64,000 nt of DNA from Aphrocallistes beatrix (lineage: Eukaryota > Porifera > Hexactinellida > Sceptrulophora > Aphrocallistidae), in contig OY725495.1 in NCBI GenBank assembly GCA_963281255.1, positions 2,418,001 to 2,482,000 of the forward strand, in the 5' to 3' direction. The translations under genes were made by a program, and so were the position numbers. Positions 55,598 through 64,000 of the stretch are shown one piece after another. The stretch's first letter is position 1; the number at the start of each line of letters is the position of its first letter. The notes under the pieces are model-generated. The model did no database searches. It was given only the letters and a program-made list of their open reading frames with translations, and was not told the DNA's origin.

Positions 55598-57393
55598 CAG
55601 CCGTATTCACTAAGATCTTAAGCACTAAGATCGATCTTAAGTCTTAAGATCGATCTTAGTTAAGATCGATCTTAAGATAGAACTTAGAAATAACGTTAGG
55701 GTTAATATGATTAGAATATAGCATTATACTAATCAAATACAAAACTGAACTATAATATTTGTAATGGTAAGTGGTCATTTATTATTGATCTAGTGAAAAT
55801 AAACTATATTTCTTCTTTTTGTTCAAAATTGGGGCAATTAATGTCAATATTAGGAGCAAAGAAGATTGATTAACCCACTCCTGTAAGACATAGCTTCTAT
55901 CTATGTAGTTGTACCGCCTGGAATGCCTGCTAGTGAGTCTCTTACATATCTGTGGTGAAATCTTTGTTTTAACTTTGAATTCTATTATGTAAATTCAATG
56001 TTTTATGCATGTGATCTATAATTATTCTACACTAGTCAATATCAAAGGAAGAGCTATCAAAGAGCACAAGTTATACCTCATGGATTCATAATATTATATT
56101 AAACAAAACATATAAACGACGTGTCTTTATATATTGTAACATGAAAACCTCTCTAAAACAAAGTATAAACACTGGATATGAGAAGTACAATAAATTGAAC
56201 TCTATCGACGGTAAAATTTCTGCTTCATTTGGTGTTACGAAAATAATTGGTGTCATTAGTGGTTATGGTAAGTCGGCGTCCTCCCGTGTATATAAATTGC
56301 TGCTGAGTACTTGCATTAACAATACCAGACCAAATGGACAAATCCCGCAAAGCAAATTGGACCAGAGAAGAAGAGTGCAGTCTCATTAATGAAATTGAAT
56401 CAGCAGGTGAGATTTTGAGAGGCTCAGGAATTCTGCTGACAAAAACAGGAAGCCAGAAAGACTGGAGGGGTACAAACACTGCTGGACAGGTAGAAGACGA
56501 GGACATGCAATTATATCAGCAGATAGAAGTATTTCTGACTCTGCAGATCGGGTAACAGAGATGTTTCAAAACACCCTTGCTTTTAGCGGAATTACAGGTG
56601 CTGCTGATCTTTTTCAAAGCACCAGCTGAGAACAATGAAATTCCAATAGCATCAACAGTATCAGCTGCAGGTCCCGTTGAATTTGAAGATACTCCAATTT
56701 TAGAGTCTCCAGAAGTTGAAATCCCGACAATATATACTCGTAAGACATCAAAGAAAAGTCGGAAGAGAAGGCGAACTGTTGATGAGCAAGATGATTCGGT
56801 CGAACTCTTGAAGGCTGCAGATTACTTCCATTACAGCAGGTTGATGAAGAGCAGAGGGACTATTATAGATTGAAACGTCAGAGACTGCTGGAAAAATCAT
56901 TGTGAATAGGAAAATAGGATCAAAGTGATTATTATCAGTCATGTGAATCAATATATAAAGCCTGTCTCTATAATTGTGCATATTGGAATGATTATATGAT
57001 CAAAAATGTATGTTTGTTTATTCATACAAATCCAAAAAGAATTTGCCACGAATATAGCATGTGATACATGTTGCGATGTTACACACAATAAGGAGAAATG
57101 TTTTTAAAATATTTAAATTTTATTTGAAGTCTAATATCAATCAAGGTAGATTAAATGTTCGATAGAAGTAAGTTTGAACAACATTTATGGAGTAATTAGT
57201 GAAAATCGAATCAATTCCAATACTTAAGACACCTCCCTAGGTTGCTTAAAGTTCGGTCTTAAGTTCGGTCTTAAGATCGAACTTAAATCTTAGTGAATAC
57301 CATTCTTAGTGAATACGACTTAAGATCGAACTTAAGACTTAAGCACTAAGATCGATCTTAAGATCGGTCTTAAGTTCTTAGTGAATACGGCCG
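55598..57393 (+). mobile_element. Harbinger-type element with 3-bp CTG duplication
   Basis: The inverted ends CAGCCGTATTCACTAAGA and, reversed, CGGCCGTATTCACTAAGA are followed by many copies of the subterminal words AAGATCGATCTTAAG and CTTAAGTTCGGTCTTAAG. The 3-bp duplication ctg (55595-55597, 57394-57396) is confirmed by the empty site ACCACCTGGTGTCG elsewhere in family F. Three-bp duplications (here CWG) and a Myb/SANT ORF fit PIF/Harbinger. No DDE nuclease gene is present. Confidence 0.8.
56334..56873 (+). pseudogene. Myb/SANT-like DNA-binding protein of the Harbinger element
   Basis: The ATG-initiated frame opens KANWTREEECSLINEIESAG, the first helix of a Myb/SANT-like (NAIF1/zeste type) domain. 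PIF/Harbinger transposons encode such a protein beside the nuclease; in known systems it helps nuclear import and DNA binding. An in-frame TAA (56553-56555) breaks the frame, which then continues in the same phase through a basic segment (TSKKSRKRRRTVDEQDD) to 56873. The domain is shorter than usual after the first helix, which suggests small deletions. No DDE nuclease is seen, so the element would depend on another copy. Confidence 0.65.
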
Positions 57394-58285
57394 CTGGTGT
57401 CGACTAAAAAAGGACACATTTTGCAACGGAAAGTCTTATATCCATAACTTCTCTGAACCATGTCAGATCATCATTATAATGTTAAATTTCCAGCAATTTG
57501 AAATATAAATTGGACACATTTGGAGAAATTCTTTGGCTTCGGGTTCCTAGCAACGGCCAGGAATGTGAAAAAATTCCTGGCCGTTGCTATGCACGGAGAT
57601 CCAATAAATTCTCCAAATATGGTCAATATATATATCAAATTGCTGGAAATTAAATTTTGATATACCATATTTTGAAGTGAAGTACTGCTATAAGTTGTCG
57701 AATAAGGATATTTGCAAGTTATTTAATATTCCAAACCAGGTAAAATTAAACGAAATTGAGGTACATATATACTTATTTTCTAAATCCTATTTTCTGATCC
57801 TTTTTTTTCAGAATTATAAAGGTGATAACTTTTTGTAAATTCAACATAGGGGCGAAAACTCAACGGTTTCTGATAGATCTCGAAGAGTAGAACATAATGA
57901 ACAGACAGATTTTTGATAATACAAATAAAAAGAGAATTATGAAAAAATAGTGTCAAAATTACTAAAAATAAAATTCCTCGGGTGTTTTGGTGTGAATTTT
58001 TAACAATTTTCAAAATTTCAAACATCTGTCTGTTCATTAGTTAGATCATCGATTTATGAATGAATTTGAAAAGTTTCTAAAGGATTGTAAGCATATTGTG
58101 TTCGATTTCTTTCTTGTAAGATGACCAAATTTTTTCACAAAAATTTTTATCTGCTGCAATATTTCAATTATTAATGCAGTTTTGCAGATAACTCTGCGAT
58201 TCAAATCTGCACTGAAAAAATTAAATGAATCGGTTGAAAAAGTCAAAAGTTAGCTATTATAGGAAAGGCCAACCTTAATAGTAAG

Positions 58286-59028
58286 GATATATACCGTTTG
58301 TTTCAATATCTGAGACAAGCGACAAATAGATTGATGTCTCTTTTCGAGTGACTTGGTGATCATTATTTTCGCAGTTCTCGTGAGTGTTTTTAGACTGCCA
58401 CGCCTTTGTGGTGGCAGAAGTTGTCACCCTTTTTGTGTCTTGCCCACTTCCCTAATTATAAAATATCGTAACCCAATTCCAGAGGTACTTTTCTCTGCGT
58501 TGATCCAGCCTCGAGCTTTCCAATAGCATAGATACGAACATTATTTCGGGCGAAACGACATCCATTTACTTAAAAAAAGATAAAATTTAAAAGAAAGTAA
58601 GATTCGAGTAGATTGTGTATGGAGTAGTTATATTATAAATTTTATCAATAGTACTGAGCCGTTATAAAGTGACTACTGAGGGTAAGGCCACTGAATGTCT
58701 ATTTTAACGGTTTTATTTACACCCCCCTCCTAATTGTTATAATTCTTCCTATGTGCAGGAAATTTAATCCTAATTATTTTCAAAAAAAGAATTTCTCAAA
58801 TCGGACCATCTGTTCATGAATTATAACCCTTGATGATCAAATTTTGGACAAAATTCCCCATTTTTGCCGCCCTCCTGTATCTACAACATTTTGGTAGTTA
58901 GAACTATCATTGCTTTAAAATATATTTATTTATGTACTATATTATATCTAATAATTATACATTTCCATAATCCTTAGTGTATATTTATGGAGATATTATT
59001 GTTTCTAATTCTGAATCACCCTCTATGG
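58286..59028. other. No gene seen
   Basis: Unique AT-rich DNA, no domain or repeat recognised. Confidence 0.45.
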
Positions 59029-59162
59029 CAGGGGCGCCGAACTTTTCCAAATCTAAGGACAATTTCGGGGTTCCAGGGGAGGCTCAGCCCTAAATTTTGT
59101 ATTGCGTCTATGGGCCATCTTCGAATCCAGGGAGCTCAAGCCCCCCTGGTTCGGCGCCTATG
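59029..59162. mobile_element. 134-bp hAT-type MITE, perfect 8-bp duplication
   Basis: The ends CAGGGGCGCCGAAC and, reversed, CATAGGCGCCGAAC are flanked by ctctatgg at 59021-59028 and 59163-59170. Confidence 0.88.
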
Positions 59163-59170
59163 CTCTATGG

Positions 59171-60029
59171 TGTGATATTTTTTGAAGAGAATTTCTATTG
59201 TGATGCAAAGAAAGCAATTAATATGAAGTTCTTTTCAATTTCCAACTATTAATCGAAGTATATTTAGCATTCAGAGAAAAAATTAACAAATTCTGATTGA
59301 TATTCATGAAGTAAAGTTACAGAATTGTTGAAAGTTGGAATAAAGATTCCACCCCCCATAGGTGACCAGAATGATTTTATACCCATCTTAACAACCATCG
59401 ATCAGAAATATTTGCTCCCAATAGCTAATATACTTTTCACATGCTAATCTATATGCTATTATGATTTTATAATTCCTCATCTGATGGAAATGATGATTTC
59501 AAAATTCAATACCTATATATAGTCATATGATGACGATGCATAAAAAATTCGAACTTGAAAACGAATGACCTTCGAATCTAGCTCTAATTTCTTAATATTC
59601 TTCTTAGATGTTCTCCAGGTCATAGATACATAAATATTGATCATAATAACCACATCAATATGAGTATTAATAATTCTTAATAAATATATACATATATAAA
59701 TATATAGTTTGAACGCATTAAAACTACAGTCTACAAAACCTCAAGTATGGTTGCTATTATTGTATTAACCATATGATGACTAGTCAAAATTTAAGGCTTT
59801 TTAATTTTTCAAAATCAGCACATTTAACCAATCAATAGCCAGATAGCTAATTAATTTCACGAAAGCAAAACTTTGGATTTCTTTTCCTACTGTAACTGTA
59901 AAATGTCCATTAAATATCGAATTTCGAGTTTATACGAACTGTTGAGGAAATCAAAATACTCACTTTAGTTAATTTTAACAAATTACCAGTTTTGTTTTCT
60001 ATGATAAATTTAGAATTTATTTTGAGCAG
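59171..60029. other. No gene seen; possible intron
   Basis: AT-rich low-repeat DNA immediately upstream of a well-formed acceptor at 60029. Confidence 0.4.
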
Positions 60030-60195
60030 ACTGTGTCACGATTTTAAACATAATACTCAATTCTATTAAATTGGATGATGAAATGATGAAAGGTAAAAAA
60101 GGTCCACGCGAAGATGCTAAAAGAACACCTGTTGACATGATGGTTGATGACCCTAAAATGCAGGCGAAAATATTGAAGCAATTTGAAAAACAAAA
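60030..60195 (+). CDS. Candidate internal exon of a host gene
   Basis: A pyrimidine-rich acceptor (TTTATTTTGAGCAG, ending 60029) opens a frame that stays open to a donor AAG|GTATTA at 60195/60196. The peptide is charged and non-repetitive: LDDEMMKGKKGPREDAKRTP, then VDMMVDDPKMQAKILKQFEK. Composition (Lys/Asp/Met rich) differs from the transposon frames here. The exon is 166 bp and would leave incomplete codons at one edge. I do not recognise the protein, and no partner exon was identified in the window. The next 80 bp lead to a hAT MITE, which would lie in the following intron. Confidence 0.45.
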
Positions 60196-60277
60196 GGTAT
60201 TACATTATAAAATATTTAAGTGGAGTGAAGTTGCATCGAGCCGGCGTACATTATAATACCATATATTCCCTGGTGCG

Positions 60278-60463
60278 CAGTGGCGTAGCTAGGGGGGGCG
60301 GGGGGGGCGGACCGCCCCGGGCGGCGCTTAATAGGGTGCGGCACTTGACCTTGTGTTTCATAAAATATATATTGGTAAACTCAGAATTTTTCCAGAAATA
60401 TGTGTTGAGGGGCGGCATGAAATACATCCGCCCCGGGCGACATAGGTGTAAGCTACGCCTCTG
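60278..60463. mobile_element. 186-bp hAT-type MITE
   Basis: The ends CAGTGGCGTAGCTAGG and, reversed, CAGAGGCGTAGCTTAC are flanked by ctggtgcg / ctggtacg (60270-60277, 60464-60471), seven of eight matching. The interior is GC-rich (CGCCCCGGGCGGCG). Confidence 0.82.
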
Positions 60464-60471
60464 CTGGTACG

Positions 60472-61200
60472 TACTAATCAGAATATTAATTTGACATTAG
60501 CAGGTGGGCAATTAGCTACATTTTGAGTTAATTAAATAGTTAGTATGGGCAGTAGATTCTTAATTTTTCTCTTGATATTTGTTTCCATAATATTGTCCAT
60601 GACATTTTTGAAATCCAAGAATATTTCTAGAATGTTTTTACCTCGACAGAACATTGCAATAATTTTACACATTTCTTGTATTGATCACAAAATTCTATAA
60701 TTCCCCGCATATAAAATCGCAATTGTAGATTTTGCATAGTAATTTATTTTTTGTTTTATCATTCATAACTTTTAGTATATACTACATTAACCAGAAAAAA
60801 ATATTTGTACCCTACATTGTGTTTCCCGTACAAATAGTACTAAATTTAAACATTTCATGAAGGGAGATGTATTCAAACTCAAAGTGATACTAAGACTCTG
60901 ATTTAAGATTCGGAATCTGCACATTCGAATTACTAATAGTTGAAAATTTCGAATAAATTGCTCAACCCAATGGGCAAAATTATCAACCAGAGGCATAAGT
61001 GGTAATTCATCGCCATAATGTATAGCGGTCAATAGCGACATATGTGGCACAAGGTGCGAGTAATTGATCATTTGAAAACGTTGAGAATAAATGGGTGATT
61101 AGAAATATTCTACAAAAACCAATTCGAATGTGCAGATTTCGAATCTGAAATCCGATAAGTTGTATCACTTAGCGTTTAGAAGTTTTGATCTTAATGAATA
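60472..61200. repeat. AT-rich DNA with remnants of the 20414 MITE family
   Basis: 60890-61170 contains CGAATCTGAAATC and TTCGAATTAC words related to the interior of 20414-20890. No gene is present. Confidence 0.45.
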
Positions 61201-61666
61201 GACCTATTTTAGTATTAAGCAAGCGCGCTTCGCTTGATTGCACTGAACGTCTGGCAGACACTTTGTGTCCGCCGGAGGCACCATTTGGGCAACTATGCTC
61301 ACATTGATTAATTAGTATAAGGTAGATAACATCTCTAAATACGTCTGTCTTACTGTTATAATTGATTCACTCGAAAAACAAAATTTGTCAATTTTTCATG
61401 CGTAATGATAACGTCATTACAGGTGATGAGTAATCATTTTTTGTGGTAGTCGGATCATATTTGAGATATATTAATATACGCATTTTATTAAAATTTCAGC
61501 CTTCTATCGCCTTAAAATGGCTGAGCTATAGTCGAAATTTCCAAGATGAGTCGACATTTTGGTCTGTGTTCAGAACTTAGTGGAGCCATAGTCAAAAGAC
61601 TCCCACATGCCAAAAATCAGCAGCTTTCTTTGCTTGGCAGTTTCTTCAATCAATTCGTTACATATA
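61201..61666 (-). mobile_element. Helitron-like repeat, minus orientation
   Basis: It starts with the hairpin CAAGCGCGCTTCGCTTG (61219-61235) and GGCAGACAC..GTGTCCGCC. It runs through the TAACGTCAT and CTCCCACATGCCAAAAATCAGC segments to CAATTCGTTACATATA. Confidence 0.55.
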
Positions 61667-62625
61667 TAGTGGACTCCGCTTAATAGGCTAACATCGGTTA
61701 AAGGAGAATTTGCCAAGATAAAGCGGAGAAGTATACAGGGTGGCTTTTAAGTTATTTCCCAAGCTTGATTAGGTATAAAATTTCTTATACTCAAACAATC
61801 TTAGTTATTATGGTCTTTAGAGATTGTTATTCAAATATTCTCGATGATTTTAAAAGATTGTTCGAGTATAAGACCTAGAACTGTGTTTTGTATGCTGAGT
61901 TTTGTGGAGAAAATATGTGTCCTGCCGCGCAGAGAAATTCTAGAATCAGGGCCGACTGCTTTTCAAATTATCTTTCTAGAGTCTTCAAATTCTAGGACAA
62001 ATTAGCTCTCACATTTTCCTCGAACACACTAAATTTGTAGAAATATAGGATGTTTAGATCAGTATATATTGAGAACCATTCCGATCAGATTTTTGGTGAT
62101 GTGAAAAAAAGTGCCATTCTGGGTGATTTTGCAAAATATACCTAATTTGAACACGTGAGATAATAACTTTATCTCGTTTCTGATAATGATTTCAATGGAT
62201 TTGTGAAATAATTTCATGGTGAATGGAAGGTATCTGGTGCTAAATCGTCATGGAATATCGATTATAGAGACCTTTTTTTGCAGAAGCAGTGGCCCTGATT
62301 CTCGAATTTCGCTGCGCGCCAGGACACATATTTTCTCCACAAAACTGACCATACAAAACACAGTTCTAGGTCTTAGACTCGAAAAATCTTTTAAAACATT
62401 GAGAATATTTGAATTACAATCTTTAAAGACCATAATAACTAAGATTGTTTGAGTATAAGAAATTTTATACCTAATCAAGCTTGGGAAAGAACTTAAAAGC
62501 CACCCTGTAATTACCAAAAAGATTTTGTATTAGCTTCTATGTGTGAGAGCTTTTCCGGTCCCTAAAAGTGACCCGATTAAGCGATTGACCCGATTAAACA
62601 GTGACCCTATATAGCGGAGTCGACT
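61667..62625. mobile_element. Tigger-type MITE split by a palindromic MITE
   Basis: The ends TAGTGGACTCCGCTTAAT and, reversed, CAGTCGACTCCGCTATAT are flanked by TA (61665-61666, 62626-62627). Without its insert it is about 188 bp; 26606-26704 is a related fragment. Confidence 0.75.
61737..62507. mobile_element. Palindromic CAGGGTGGC MITE, TA duplication
   Basis: Inverted halves with ends CAGGGTGGCTTTTAAGTT / AACTTAAAAGCCACCCTG are flanked by TA at 61735-61736 and 62508-62509. It is related to 43347-44115 and inserted in the Tigger-type MITE. Confidence 0.85.
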
Positions 62626-62627
62626 GT

Positions 62628-63399
62628 ATTCGAATCTAAGGCTAAGAACTGTGTTTTGTACGGTGAAGTTTTTGAAAGAAAAATGCGTCATGACTCATTG
62701 CAAAATCGCGAATCAGAGCTCACTGCTTGTGTTAAAATGTCTTCATAATTGATATTACATGACGATTTAATCCCAGATACCATTCATTCACCATGGAAAT
62801 AATTCACAAATCCACTGAATTCATTATCATAAATGAGAAAAAGTTGTTCATTTACAATTCAAATTAGGTAAATTTACTAATAACCCAAAATAGCAATTTT
62901 GCAAATCGCAAAAAAAGTATTTGCACACTTCATTATCTTACGTGCATTTAATACTAAAATGGGTCTATTCATGAAGATTAAAACTCCGAAACAGTAAGTG
63001 ATACAACTAATCGGGTTTCGCTGTCAGAACTTCATTAGTGTGAAAAATTGTTTTCCATTTTTTTGCAGAGGTGTAAAAATTTCGCTTAGATTTTCGAACT
63101 TAATCATAGATTCATCATTTGACGCCTACATGCCAATTTCGTATCTCTACGACTTACCAATTCTTCAATCAATTCGCTAAAACAAACAAACAAACAAAAA
63201 AATCCTAGCATTTGTTTCAAAATTATTGCCGTACTGCACGAAATCATAAAAGTTATTTTATTTATATTAGCTTCCATCAGAGCTTACTGAAAACAAGTTA
63301 GATCATATTTTTTGACCATAAATTAAGTTTAAACGACAAAAACACAAAATATTATAATAATTTGGGAAACAATTTAAAAAATATTTACTTGTTATTTCT
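62628..63399. repeat. Fragment of the CAGGGTGGC family, then unique DNA
   Basis: 62640-62900 (GAACTGTGTTTTGTACGGTG, CACTGCTT, ACCATGGAAATAATTCACAAA) matches half of the palindromic family without its terminus. The remainder is AT-rich, with a CAAACAAACAAACAAA tract near 63184. Confidence 0.6.
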
Positions 63400-63405
63400 T
63401 TGAGA

Positions 63406-63845
63406 ATGGATGTCCAAATAGACAAACTTGAAGTCCGTAACAGGGCAATATGCATGTTACTAAGTGGTAAGACACAGCTAAATATTGCTAACATGTTGGA
63501 GAAAGATATCAGAACCATTCAAAGATGGTGGTCAAGATACCAGGAGAACCAGATGCTTCAGCATCGAACCGGACGTCCAAAAAAGCTCGATAGGGTCTCT
63601 AAGATTGTCATTTCGAAATCTTTGGGTAAAAGCCACAAGTCAACGAGGAATTTGGCAAAGAAACTTACCAGCATGGGCAATCCTGTTTCAAAAGACACTG
63701 TTCATCGGTATTTGACTAAGGAATTTTCTGTTTACCCTTACAAGCGACGAAAATGCCCAAAATTGACCGCCAAACAGAAGGATAACAGAGTAAAATTTTA
63801 AGATAAGGTAGATTGGTCTGTTGAAGACTGGAGACTTATACTCAG
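63406..63845 (+). pseudogene. Tc1-like transposase, N-terminal part, cut by a Harbinger end
   Basis: From the ATG the frame carries the bipartite paired-like DNA-binding region: a first HTH (LEVRNRAICMLLSGKTQLNI...IQRWWSRY), the GRPKKL linker, and a second HTH (RNLAKKLTSMG..VSKDTVHRYL). An in-frame TAA follows at 63799-63801, after which VDWSVEDWRLILS continues in the same phase, matching the W..EDW+.vlFSDES region. At 63846 the sequence switches to a Harbinger terminus just before the second catalytic region, so the rest is missing or beyond the insert. Confidence 0.85.
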
Positions 63846-64000
63846 CGTCCGTATTCACTAAGAACTTAAGATCGAACTTAAGGTTGGTATTCACTAAGAT
63901 TCAAGTTCGATCTTAAGACCGAACTTAAGACCGAACTTTAAGCAACCTAGAGAGTCTTAAGTATTGTAATTGATTCGATTTTCACTAATTACTCCTTAAA
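63846..64000 (-). mobile_element. Harbinger-type element, second copy, cut by the window end
   Basis: CGTCCGTATTCACTAAGAAC and repeated CTTAAGACCGAAC words match, in reverse, the right end of 55598-57393. The copy continues past the window. The three bases before it are cag, again CWG. Confidence 0.8.

Larger units (their letters stand above)
55441..58274. mobile_element. Family F variant (GTTGGCC ends) hosting a Harbinger element
   Basis: The ends AGTTGGCCTTTCCTATAG and, reversed, GGTTGGCCTTTCCTATAA lie between TTAA copies (55437-55440, 58275-58278). Joining the outside gives the intact Helitron-like terminus, which confirms the insertion. Confidence 0.75.
55020..58285 (-). mobile_element. 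Helitron-like repeat (minus) split by a family F element
   Basis: 55020-55440 carries the TGACGTC body, GGCAGTTTC..CAATTCGTTA and CGAGTTTTAA. The last bases of the terminus, TTAATAGTAAGGA, reappear at 58275 after the insertion. The uninterrupted terminus exists at 31733-31752. Confidence 0.55.

Overview
The window looks like a piece of an AT-rich, repeat-dense invertebrate animal nuclear genome. Candidate genes have GT-AG introns (a 73-bp intron is readable at 18853-18925). There are no operons or bacterial-style gene packing, and most of the DNA is cut-and-paste transposons, miniature inverted-repeat elements (MITEs) and Helitron-like repeats nested inside one another. I cannot name the species.

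Host genes are few. The only complete, clear one is a divergent ubiquilin on the minus strand (5786-6895). Two places look like exons of host genes by splice sites and reading frame: one exon at 60030-60195 (+) and a two-exon minus-strand candidate at 29327-29721 that carries one internal stop. All other recognisable coding sequence belongs to transposons. These are a Ty3/gypsy-type pol fragment carried inside Mutator-type terminal repeats (8939-11001), two broken Mutator-like transposases with a C-terminal PHD finger (14043-16446 and 49811-52418), a mariner (25205-25675), two Tc1-like pseudogenes (54541-55012, 63406-63845), an internally deleted hAT (33510-35044), and a Harbinger-like element with a Myb/SANT ORF (55598-57393). 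Two loci encode integrase-type transposon proteins (18676-22971 on +, 37997-40838 on -).

The most interesting shared feature is in those two integrase loci. Both end in a region with the hallmarks of a ubiquitin-specific-protease (USP)-like cysteine peptidase: a Cys box, two CxxC pairs, and a His box followed by an (F/Y)DG motif. The 38-41 kb copy reads, in order, integrase with D, D and E motifs, PHD-like finger, SH3-like segment, CXC-type cysteine cluster, USP-like domain. It sits between CAG-ended termini and a perfect 8-bp target duplication.

Layout: 0-3 kb Helitron-like repeats and a hAT MITE; 3.15-4.22 kb palindromic Mutator-type MITE; 5.8-6.9 kb ubiquilin; 7.5-11 kb four-deep nest ending in the pol-carrying element; 14-17 kb Mutator-like gene and a BED-finger scrap; 18.7-23 kb integrase/USP locus A; 25-27 kb mariner cut by a palindromic element; 27-31 kb low-repeat DNA with minisatellite and candidate exons; 32-36 kb Mutator-type element holding a hAT within a hAT MITE; 37-41 kb integrase/USP element B; 41-49 kb a multi-copy foldback family with nested insertions; 50-52.4 kb second Mutator-like gene; 54-58 kb Tc1, Helitron-like, foldback and Harbinger nest; 59-64 kb MITEs, candidate exon and Tc1 cut by a second Harbinger. 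Many insertions can be dated relative to each other because paralogous empty sites exist in the same window.
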